From positions 1 to 14,789 of the forward strand of contig CALGIR010000054.1 of the NCBI GenBank assembly GCA_937915475.1: a DNA stretch of 14,789 nt, in the 5' to 3' direction. Positions 1 to 6,296 of this stretch are shown piece after piece. Source of the stretch: an uncultured Bacteroidales bacterium. Its GTDB lineage: Bacteria; Bacteroidota; Bacteroidia; Bacteroidales; Tenuifilaceae. The notes beneath the pieces were generated by a model that saw only the letters and a list, made by a program, of their open reading frames with translations, was not told the origin of the DNA and searched no databases. Numbering within the stretch: the first letter of the stretch is position 1; each line of letters begins with the position of its first letter. The translations under genes were made by a program, and so were the position numbers.

Positions 1-113
1 TTATAATATTGATATACAACTGATTGCTGCACTTCTTTAACTTCGTAAAGTAGAACTAATTGACAACCATACCAACAAATGGATTAAACCGAAACCAACA
101 AATCTAGCAAATA

Positions 114-144
114 TTTGCAGAAAGGAATTTTAAACATACTTTTG
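114..144 (+). promoter_or_regulatory. Bacteroidota-type promoter for the methyltransferase gene
   Basis: TTTG at 114-117 and TACTTTTG at 137-144 are 19 bases apart. This matches the known Bacteroides sigma consensus (-33 TTTG, 19-21 bases, -7 TAnnTTTG) with no mismatch, the best match in the window. Transcription would start near 150, leaving a leader of about 15 bases before the ATG at 166. I see no other gene or structure in bases 1-113. Confidence 0.65.
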
Positions 145-165
145 GCTAATTAATAAAGCATTTTT

Positions 166-696
166 ATGAAGGCAGAAAAACTAGAGTTAAGGCGTTTCCA
201 AAAAACAATAGATTTTTTAAAAAAAGTCGAACCAGACTGTAAGCATATACTCGATTTGGGTGTAAAAAACCCGCTGTCCGAAAAACTTGCATCCCTTGGA
301 TACAATGTACAGAACACAATGGGTGAAGACCTTGACCTTAAACCCGAATCAATAACAAAGTACAAAAATGCTGAGGTGATAACAGCCTTCGAAATACTTG
401 AGCACTTAGTGTCACCCTTTGTACTACTAAGAAATCTTCCAGCAAACAGGTTGGTTGCTACGGTTCCGTTGAAATTATGGTTCGTAAAATCATACCGAAA
501 TCTTAACGACAAATTCGATTGGCACTACCATGAGTTTGAACCATGGCAGTTTGATATGCTTTTAGAAAAAGCAGGATGGGAAATTGTGTATAGTGAAAAA
601 TGGACTGCCTCAACCTATCAATTAGGAATTCGCCCAATTCTTAGGCTTTTTTATCCTCGATTCTACGCCGTACATGCCATACGAAAAAGGGATTAG
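166..696 (+). CDS. Small class I SAM-dependent methyltransferase-like protein
   Basis: The 176-residue protein looks like a minimal Rossmann-fold methyltransferase of the Methyltransf_11/23 type. The first strand and motif I region is at residues 28-36 (ILDLGVKNP), an acidic strand-2 end at about 55-57, the post-motif FEILEHL at 75-81, and a His/aromatic-rich stretch (HYHEFEPWQF, 120-129) where related enzymes have a conserved H-x-H-x-F/Y segment. Motif I lacks the usual Gly-x-Gly, so SAM binding is plausible but not assured. There is no signal peptide or membrane helix, so it is probably cytoplasmic. The substrate cannot be told. It has its own promoter at 114-144 and is followed by a separate promoter for thrS, so it appears to be a single-gene unit. 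The ATG start is supported by an A/T-rich, SD-less upstream region as expected in this phylum. Confidence 0.65.
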   Translation: MKAEKLELRRFQKTIDFLKKVEPDCKHILDLGVKNPLSEKLASLGYNVQNTMGEDLDLKPESITKYKNAEVITAFEILEHLVSPFVLLRNLPANRLVATVPLKLWFVKSYRNLNDKFDWHYHEFEPWQFDMLLEKAGWEIVYSEKWTASTYQLGIRPILRLFYPRFYAVHAIRKRD

Positions 697-742
697 CCCA
701 ATTTCATATTTTGGTTTAATCTATGAACTTTGCAGTGCTTTT

Positions 743-773
743 TCTGTTAATTCTATAATAATGATTAACTTTG
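743..773 (+). promoter_or_regulatory. Promoter of the thrS-infC-rpmI-rplT operon
   Basis: The -7 element TAACTTTG (766-773) fits TAnnTTTG exactly. TCTG at 743-746, 19 bases upstream, fits the -33 TTTG with one mismatch. The start site would lie near 780, giving a very short thrS leader of about 20 bases, too short for a T-box or an operator-type leader. Confidence 0.55.
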
Positions 774-801
774 CACTCGCTTTTTTCAATAATTCACGCA
801 T

Positions 802-2739
802 ATGATTAAGATTACTTTCCCTGATGGTAGCATCCGCGAGTTTAATAAAGGAGCTACTGGATATGATATTGCAAAAAACATCTCCAACCAGCTAGCCAAG
901 GAAGTGCTAGCGGTATCGGTAAATGGTGATGTTTGGGATCTCACACGCCCCATAAATACCGATGCTACCGTTAAACTCCACAAATGGGAGGACGATGAGG
1001 CCAAACATGCATTCTGGCACTCGTCGGCTCACCTTATGGCAGAGGCTATTGAAAGCCTTTACCCAGGTGTTAAGTTAGGCATTGGCCCAAGCATTGAGAA
1101 TGGTTTCTACTACGATATCGATTTTGGCGACCATTCAATTTCCGATAACGATTTTCCGAAGATTGAGAAGAAAATGCAGGAAATTGTTCAGTCAAAAGAA
1201 CCTATTGTGCGCAAAGAGGTATCGAAAGCCGAAGCTCTTGATACATACACAAAAAAAGGCGATCCTTACAAAGTAGAGCTAATAAGTGGACTTGAGGATG
1301 GAACCATTTCATTCTACTCCCAGGGCAACTTTACCGATTTATGCCGTGGACCTCACCTTCCCAATACAGGCTACATAAGAGCATTTAAACTTTTATCGCT
1401 TGCTGGAGCATATTGGAGAGGTGACGAAAAAAACAAGCAGTTAACGCGCGTTTACGGTATTTCATTCCCAAAAAAAACATTGCTTGATGAATACCTGGTG
1501 ATGCTTGAGGAGGCAAAGAAACGAGATCACCGTAAAATTGGTAAAGAGTTAGAGCTGTTCACCTTCTCGCAAAAGGTTGGTCAAGGACTTCCTCTGTGGC
1601 TCCCAAAAGGAGCAGAACTCCGCGAGCGCCTTGAGCAATTTTTAAAGCGAGTTCAAAAAGAATACGGTTACGAGCAGGTTATCACCCCGCACATTGGGCA
1701 AAAGGAACTGTACGTAACCTCAGGACACTACGCCAAGTATGGGAAAGATTCATTTCAGCCTATACAAACCCCAGCAGATGGTGAAGAGTTTTTACTTAAG
1801 CCCATGAACTGCCCTCATCACTGCGAAATTTACAAGGCTAAACCACACTCATACAAAGACCTCCCAGTTCGGCTTGCGGAGTTTGGAACGGTTTACAGAT
1901 ACGAACAAAGTGGAGAACTACATGGCTTAACCCGGGTTAGAGGATTTACACAAGACGATGCGCATATCTTCTGTCGTCCCGATCAGCTTAAGGATGAGTT
2001 CTTAAAGGTTGTTGATATCATACTTTACATATTTAAAACGCTGAATTTCCAAGAATTTGAAGCGCAAATATCTTTACGCGACCCCAACGACAAGGAAAAA
2101 TACATTGGTTCCGACGAGAACTGGGACAAAGCAGAGCAGGCCATAATTGAGGCTGTAGAAGAAAAAGGATTAAAAACAACTACAGTAGTAGGAGAAGCCG
2201 CATTCTATGGCCCTAAACTCGATTTTATGGTTCGGGATGCCATAGGTCGTAAGTGGCAACTGGGAACCGTTCAGGTTGATTACAACCTACCCGAACGATT
2301 CGAGTTAGAATATATTGGTGCTGATGATAAAAGGCATCGTCCCATTATGATCCACCGAGCACCTTTCGGCTCCATGGAACGATTTGTTGCCGTGCTTATT
2401 GAGCACTCAAGCGGAAAGTTTCCTCTTTGGTTAACCCCCGATCAGGCTATTGTGCTTCCTATAAGCGAGAAATATAACGATTACGCAAAAAAAGTTGCTG
2501 ATTTCTTAAATAATTCCGATATTCGCACCCTGATTGACGAAAGAAACGAGAAGATAGGTAAAAAAATAAGGGACAATGAGTTAAAGCGAATTCCCTATCT
2601 ATTAATCGTTGGTGAGAAGGAGGAGAATGATAACTTGGTTTCGGTTAGAATTCAAGGTGAAGGCGACAAAGGGCAGATGAATCTTAACGAATTTGCCGAC
2701 CATATCAATCAGGAGATAAAAAAACAAACAGTAAAATAG
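802..2739 (+). CDS. thrS: Threonyl-tRNA synthetase (ThrRS)
   Basis: Cytoplasmic class II synthetase that charges tRNA-Thr and clears mischarged Ser-tRNA-Thr. Its 645 residues are the normal bacterial length. A TGS domain occupies about residues 1-61. The editing domain follows, with the paired histidines H73 and H77 (HSSAH) plus C181 and H185 (LCRGPH). The catalytic core carries the zinc ligands C337 (MNCPHH), H388 (DDAHIF) and H518 (IMIHRAP), and class II motif 3 is the GSMERF segment near 523-528. The C-terminal anticodon-binding domain is intact from about 545 to the end. All known catalytic and editing residues appear to be present. It is the first gene of the translation cluster: infC starts 30 bases after its stop, in the same frame but separated by TAG and then TAA (2746-2748). 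Confidence 0.98.
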   Translation: MIKITFPDGSIREFNKGATGYDIAKNISNQLAKEVLAVSVNGDVWDLTRPINTDATVKLHKWEDDEAKHAFWHSSAHLMAEAIESLYPGVKLGIGPSIENGFYYDIDFGDHSISDNDFPKIEKKMQEIVQSKEPIVRKEVSKAEALDTYTKKGDPYKVELISGLEDGTISFYSQGNFTDLCRGPHLPNTGYIRAFKLLSLAGAYWRGDEKNKQLTRVYGISFPKKTLLDEYLVMLEEAKKRDHRKIGKELELFTFSQKVGQGLPLWLPKGAELRERLEQFLKRVQKEYGYEQVITPHIGQKELYVTSGHYAKYGKDSFQPIQTPADGEEFLLKPMNCPHHCEIYKAKPHSYKDLPVRLAEFGTVYRYEQSGELHGLTRVRGFTQDDAHIFCRPDQLKDEFLKVVDIILYIFKTLNFQEFEAQISLRDPNDKEKYIGSDENWDKAEQAIIEAVEEKGLKTTTVVGEAAFYGPKLDFMVRDAIGRKWQLGTVQVDYNLPERFELEYIGADDKRHRPIMIHRAPFGSMERFVAVLIEHSSGKFPLWLTPDQAIVLPISEKYNDYAKKVADFLNNSDIRTLIDERNEKIGKKIRDNELKRIPYLLIVGEKEENDNLVSVRIQGEGDKGQMNLNEFADHINQEIKKQTVK

Positions 2740-2754
2740 ATTTATTAACTAAAT

Positions 2755-2761
2755 AAGGAGG
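2755..2761 (+). promoter_or_regulatory. Strong Shine-Dalgarno sequence of infC (AAGGAGG)
   Basis: AAGGAGG lies 8 bases before the ATA at 2770. It is the only full-strength SD I see in front of a gene here. Bacteroidota mRNAs usually lack SD sequences because their ribosomes sequester the 16S 3' end. The spacing decides the start: the next in-frame candidates, ATC (2782) and ATT (2785), would be 20 or more bases away. Confidence 0.75.
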
Positions 2762-2769
2762 GACAGAGT

Positions 2770-3330
2770 ATAGCACCACCAATCATTAAACGAGGACGAG
2801 GACGTCAACAGGAAAGCAAACACCTTATAAACGAGTTTATTCGTGTAAAGGTAGTTCGAGTAGTAGGCGATAATATTGAAGGCGGAATAATGTCAATTGA
2901 AGAAGCCCGCAAATTAGCCGACGATAAAGAACTCGATTTGGTATTAATCTCAGAAAAGGCCGACCCGCCTGTATGTAGAATTATTGATTACCAAAAATTC
3001 CTGTATCAGCAAAAAAAGAAGCAGAAAGAGATTAGGGCTAACGCTCAGAAAGTTGTGGTTAAAGAAGTTCGATTTGGCCCCAATACTGATGAACACGACT
3101 ATAACTTTAAGCTGAAACATGCGGAGAAATTTCTAACCGACGGGGCAAAAGTAAAAGCTTTTGTGTTCTTCAAAGGACGTTCAATTCTGTTTAAAGAGAA
3201 GGGAGAAATACTTCTGCTCCGATTTGCTCAAGATCTTGAAGAATTTGGGAAAGTTGAACAACTACCAAAACTTGAGGGCAAACGAATGATAATGTTCATA
3301 AGCCCTAAAGCAGTTAAAAAGAAGAGTTAG
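2770..3330 (+). CDS. infC: Translation initiation factor IF-3, starting at ATA
   Basis: IF-3 binds the 30S subunit, prevents premature 50S joining and discriminates against non-AUG start codons. From ATA at 2770 the protein is 186 residues: a basic N-terminal tail (MAPPIIKRGRGRQQ), the N-domain (INEFIRV through the VCRIIDYQKFLY linker helix), and the C-domain beginning near KEVRFGPNTDEHDY. Starting at the first ATG (2890) would delete about 40 residues, including conserved N-domain sequence (INEFIRVKVVRVVGDNIE), so that start is wrong. A rare start codon is a known hallmark of infC (ATT in E. coli), allowing IF-3 to repress its own translation. ATA with a strong SD suggests the same logic here; this is inference. 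rpmI starts 29 bases downstream. The exact initiator is inferred from SD spacing and the Met-Ala N-terminus it yields. Confidence 0.93.
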   Translation: MAPPIIKRGRGRQQESKHLINEFIRVKVVRVVGDNIEGGIMSIEEARKLADDKELDLVLISEKADPPVCRIIDYQKFLYQQKKKQKEIRANAQKVVVKEVRFGPNTDEHDYNFKLKHAEKFLTDGAKVKAFVFFKGRSILFKEKGEILLLRFAQDLEEFGKVEQLPKLEGKRMIMFISPKAVKKKS

Positions 3331-3359
3331 CAATTTTTAAAACTAAATATACAAGGATA

Positions 3360-3557
3360 ATGCCTAAAGTAAAAACAAATTCCGGTGCAAAAAAACGTTT
3401 TACATTAACCGGTACAGGGAAGATTAAGCGTAAACATGCCTACAAGAGCCATATTCTTGGTCACAAAACAACCAAGCAAAAGCGTAATCTTACGCAAACA
3501 GGTTATGTGAGTAAGCCCGACACCAAAAATATTTTGAAATTATTGGGTCTTAAGTAG
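3360..3557 (+). CDS. rpmI: 50S ribosomal protein L35
   Basis: A 65-residue, very basic protein with the L35 pattern: MPKVKTNSGAKKRF at the N-terminus, the KRKHAYKSH segment in the middle and a hydrophobic LLGLK end. It is a structural component of the large subunit, contacting 23S rRNA. It lies between infC and rplT as in most bacteria. The ATG is preceded by AAGGA only 2 bases away, too close to act as an SD, so initiation probably follows the phylum's SD-independent mode. Confidence 0.97.
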   Translation: MPKVKTNSGAKKRFTLTGTGKIKRKHAYKSHILGHKTTKQKRNLTQTGYVSKPDTKNILKLLGLK

Positions 3558-3662
3558 GCACTAATACGCTTTTTGAAGTTACTTATTTTTTAAATCAAGA
3601 ATGAATTAGCAGAGAAGAGTTCGCACAGACGAATCGCTAACCATTCGTAAACAAATTTTATT

Positions 3663-4007
3663 ATGCCACGTTCAGTCAATGCAGTCGCATCAAGAGCAAG
3701 AAGGAAAAAAATCCTCAAGCAAACAAAAGGTAATTTCCTTTCGCGTCGTAATGTGTACACTTCTGCAAAAAACACCCTTGAAAAAGGAATGCAGTACGCA
3801 TACCGCGATCGACGAAAGAAAAAAGGAGAATTTAGAGCACTTTGGATTCAGCGTATTAATGCTGGTGCCAGATTGTATGGTATGTCCTACTCAGAATTTA
3901 TGGGAAAAATCAATAAGAAAGGAATTGCACTAAACCGCAAAGTACTTGCCGATATGGCAATGAATCACCCAGAAGCCTTCAAGGCGGTTGTTGATTCGTT
4001 GAATTAA
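3663..4007 (+). CDS. rplT: 50S ribosomal protein L20
   Basis: The 114-residue protein starts MPRSVNAVASRARRKK and has the long basic N-terminal helix, the YRDRRKKKGEFRALWIQRINAGAR core and the globular C-terminal part typical of L20, an early 23S rRNA assembly protein. In E. coli and Bacillus, L20 also represses its own operon by binding the mRNA; whether that occurs here cannot be read directly. The 105-base gap after rpmI is long for this operon and may contain a regulatory leader. The gene ends the translation cluster, 34 bases before the palindromic terminator. Confidence 0.97.
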   Translation: MPRSVNAVASRARRKKILKQTKGNFLSRRNVYTSAKNTLEKGMQYAYRDRRKKKGEFRALWIQRINAGARLYGMSYSEFMGKINKKGIALNRKVLADMAMNHPEAFKAVVDSLN

Positions 4008-4041
4008 CTTAAATTTTTATAACCTTTTACCATAGAATACC

Positions 4042-4080
4042 ATAGAAAAGGGAAGAGATCTCTTCCCTTTTCTATTTTAT
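4042..4080 (+). terminator. Terminator after rplT: perfect 34-base palindrome
   Basis: Bases 4042-4075 form two 17-base arms (4042-4058 and 4059-4075) that are exact reverse complements with no spacer, followed by TTTAT. The arms contain a purine-rich/pyrimidine-rich GGGAAGAGA/TCTCTTCCC core. As RNA it folds into a long stem with a small central loop. Its place directly after the operon suggests intrinsic termination, possibly in both directions. Confidence 0.8.
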
Positions 4081-4133
4081 ATTTGCTAGGTATTTTGCTT
4101 CATTTAATTCTTACGACTCAAAAATCAGAAAAA

Positions 4134-4508
4134 ATGCTTCCGCTTAGAAAAGAAGAAACCTCATATTCTCCAGAAATAACACTCGACAAAGAAAGGAGTC
4201 GTTTTGAATTCTATGGTAAATGTTACCCCGAAGATGCCAATGAATTTTTTAAACCTATTATCGATTGGTTTAAAGAATATGTTGTTTCACCAAACAGAGA
4301 AACAATAATTCTTTTCAAACTTGATTACTTTAACACCGCATCTTCAAAACGCATTATTGATATTCTCAACATTCTTAACGAGATACATAAGCAAAAAAAA
4401 GTTATCGTAATTCACTGGCACTATAGAACTGGAGATGAAGACATGTTTGAAACGGGTGAAACCTTTTCGGAAATTGTAAATCTTCCCTTTAAGTTTACTC
4501 CATACTAA
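4134..4508 (+). CDS. SiaC-family (DUF1987) regulatory phosphoprotein
   Basis: A 124-residue cytoplasmic protein of the SiaC/DUF1987 family. In Pseudomonas aeruginosa, SiaC is phosphorylated on Thr68 by the kinase SiaB, dephosphorylated by the PP2C-type phosphatase SiaA, and when unphosphorylated activates the diguanylate cyclase SiaD. Family features seen here are the GKCYPEDANEFFKPIIDWF segment (28-46), the FKLDYFNTASSKRIIDIL segment (61-78), HWHY near the C-terminus and the NLPFKF ending. The threonine of NTASSK falls at residue 68, the same number as the Pseudomonas phosphosite. No kinase, phosphatase or cyclase gene is adjacent, so the partners must be elsewhere. I chose the ATG at 4134; an in-frame TTG at 4083 would add a hydrophobic tail beginning 8 bases after the terminator palindrome and is unlikely. 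Confidence 0.85.
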   Translation: MLPLRKEETSYSPEITLDKERSRFEFYGKCYPEDANEFFKPIIDWFKEYVVSPNRETIILFKLDYFNTASSKRIIDILNILNEIHKQKKVIVIHWHYRTGDEDMFETGETFSEIVNLPFKFTPY

Positions 4509-4651
4509 AGACTGAAATTTTAGCAGTATATACCCTTACTTGTCGTGGAAAAAACGTCAGTTTTGTTAATGTATGTTAAGCCAACTAGTTAGTAAATCAT
4601 AAGGCATAGGTTTTGAGCGTTCTTTTTTAGAAATCACTAAAAAATTACGCT

Positions 4652-6097
4652 ATGAAAACAAATAGAATACTTTATCCAATTCTTTACTCCATTATTGGAG
4701 GCCTAATCGTATTTTTTGCTAGCCAACTCATCGTAAACGACCCACCAAATGTAGTTTACACTAGTGCTAATTCTGCGCCATACACCCTTACATCATTTAC
4801 AACCAGCGCTGGGCAACAAACAGACTTCACCTATGCCGCTGAGATTACTGTACATGGAGTGGTTCACGTAAAAACCAAGTCGATGGGTTCGCAACCCAAT
4901 TACTCTTTTGGGAATCCGTTGTTCGACTACTTTTTTGGCCCTCAATTTAAGCAGAAGCCACAACCAATTATGGGAACAGGTTCTGGTGTAATTATCTCAA
5001 AGGATGGTTATATCCTAACTAACAATCATGTTATCGACAGAGCAGACAGCATTGAAGTTGTACTCAATGATAAGCGCACGTTCGACGCAAAAATTATCGG
5101 TACCGATCCTAGTACTGATTTGGCAATAATTAAGATTGATGTGGAAAACCTACCATTTATACCCTTTGGAAGTTCTGAAAACCTTAAACTGGGTGAATGG
5201 GTACTGGCAGTTGGCAACCCTTTTAATCTAAACTCAACAATAACGGCAGGTATAGTTAGCGCTAAAGCCCGTAATATAAATATACTCAACAGCAATTTTG
5301 CCATTGAATCGTTTATACAAACCGATGCAGCCGTAAATCCTGGCAATAGCGGAGGAGCACTTGTTAACCTAAGCGGCGAACTAGTTGGCATCAATACTGC
5401 CATAGCGTCACAAACCGGAAATTTTGCGGGATACTCGTTTGCTATCCCTTCATCAATTGCACAAAAAGTTGCCCTGGATATAATTGAATTCGGAGAAGTT
5501 CAACGAGCCATCCTGGGTGTTACAATTGAGGAATTAACATCCGAAAAAGCCAAGAAAAACAAGATAAAAGAATTAAAGGGTGTTTTAATTGAAAGTATTG
5601 CCAAAGAAAGTGCTGCCGAAGAGATTGGTCTCAAAAAAGGTGATGTAATCCTTGAGGTAAATGGAATTGCGGTTAACTCTCCAAACCAGTTACAAGAGCA
5701 GATTAGCAAGTATCGACCTAAAGATAAAATTGAAATCGTTATAAATAGAAACGAAAAAGTGAAACAATACGAGGTTACATTACGTAACATGAGAGGCGAT
5801 TTTGAAATAGTGCGCTCCAATGAAATTGCAGAGGTTCTTGGTGCTGAACTTCGAGAGGCTGATACCAACACACTTCGTAAACTAGGCATTAAATCTGGCA
5901 TACAAGTAGTAAAACTAAAAGAGGGAAAACTAAAAGAGGGTGGGGTTAAAGATGGATTTATTATCACCCGCATTAATCGACAAAACGTAGCCAACGTAAA
6001 AGAACTAAACCAAATGCTTCAGAGTGTATCAGGCGGAGTACTTGTGGAAGGTGTTTACCCCAATGGCATGGTTGCCTACTATGCAATTGGAATGTAG
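4652..6097 (+). CDS. HtrA/Deg-family periplasmic serine protease
   Basis: A 481-residue envelope protease and chaperone of the DegP/DegQ/DegS type, which degrades or holds misfolded envelope proteins. An N-terminal membrane segment or signal (about residues 7-27) is followed by a low-complexity Ser/Thr-rich linker, the trypsin-like domain (about 60-275) with the catalytic triad H126 (TNNHV), D156 (STDLAI) and S233 (GNSGG), PDZ1 (about 285-375) and a more divergent PDZ2 (about 390-480). No cleavage site is obvious after the N-terminal segment, so it may stay anchored to the inner membrane. The gene stands alone between the SiaC-like gene and rpoD, with 143 bases upstream in which I see no convincing promoter. 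A 15-base perfect tandem repeat lies in PDZ2 (5911-5940). Which of degP/degQ/degS it corresponds to cannot be assigned. Confidence 0.93.
   Translation: MKTNRILYPILYSIIGGLIVFFASQLIVNDPPNVVYTSANSAPYTLTSFTTSAGQQTDFTYAAEITVHGVVHVKTKSMGSQPNYSFGNPLFDYFFGPQFKQKPQPIMGTGSGVIISKDGYILTNNHVIDRADSIEVVLNDKRTFDAKIIGTDPSTDLAIIKIDVENLPFIPFGSSENLKLGEWVLAVGNPFNLNSTITAGIVSAKARNINILNSNFAIESFIQTDAAVNPGNSGGALVNLSGELVGINTAIASQTGNFAGYSFAIPSSIAQKVALDIIEFGEVQRAILGVTIEELTSEKAKKNKIKELKGVLIESIAKESAAEEIGLKKGDVILEVNGIAVNSPNQLQEQISKYRPKDKIEIVINRNEKVKQYEVTLRNMRGDFEIVRSNEIAEVLGAELREADTNTLRKLGIKSGIQVVKLKEGKLKEGGVKDGFIITRINRQNVANVKELNQMLQSVSGGVLVEGVYPNGMVAYYAIGM
5911..5940 (+). repeat. 15-base tandem duplication inside the htrA-like gene
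   Basis: The unit AAAACTAAAAGAGGG occurs twice back to back (5911-5925 and 5926-5940). It encodes KLKEG-KLKEG near the start of PDZ2. The reading frame is kept. Confidence 0.9.
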
Positions 6098-6162
6098 GCA
6101 AATAGATTGGGACATATGTTTTACAATACCACAGTTAGCCTAGAGTTAACGGCAATATTTGT

Positions 6163-6170
6163 TATCTTTG
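6163..6170 (+). promoter_or_regulatory. Probable -7 element of the rpoD promoter
   Basis: TATCTTTG fits TAnnTTTG exactly. The matching -33 position (6140-6143, CTAG at 19-base spacing) is poor, so this is a partial match. It would give a leader of about 120 bases before the ATG at 6297. Confidence 0.4.
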
Positions 6171-6249
6171 CAAACTTCGAGAAAGACAATGGAATGAAAA
6201 CTTTACCGACCTACTTAACAAATCCTTGTCGTTAACGTTTAATACTTGA

Positions 6250-6265
6250 CATTTACTTGTAAATG
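6250..6265. repeat. 16-base inverted repeat in the rpoD leader
   Basis: CATTTAC-TT-GTAAATG is a perfect 7+2+7 dyad, 31 bases before the rpoD start codon. It could be an operator or, with a 2-base spacer, a weak RNA cruciform; its role is unknown. Confidence 0.5.
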
Positions 6266-6296
6266 CCATAACTTCGTAAAAATTTAAAGGAAAAAA

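Noticed and set aside
2890..3330. infC as a 146-residue protein starting at the first ATG
   Set aside because: It would remove about 40 residues including conserved N-domain sequence that is open and in frame back to ATA 2770 behind a strong SD.
4083..4133. N-terminal extension of the SiaC-like protein from TTG
   Set aside because: It starts 8 bases after the terminator palindrome and adds a hydrophobic tail not seen in the family; the ATG at 4134 puts the phosphosite at residue 68.
5026..5994. Two long minus-strand reading frames opposite the htrA-like gene (5026-5403 and 5500-5994)
   Set aside because: Low-complexity Ser/Phe/Leu-rich translations are mirror images of a well-conserved protease gene, with no promoter or family resemblance.
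6246..6274. TTGACA as an E. coli-type -35 box before rpoD
   Set aside because: The sequence 17 bases downstream is TAACTT, a poor -10, and Bacteroidota sigma factors do not use the -35/-10 consensus.
38..6280. 12-base repeat TAACTTCGTAAA at 38-49 and 6269-6280
   Set aside because: Several 12-base matches are expected by chance in a 14.8 kb window; no shared context or symmetry supports a function.
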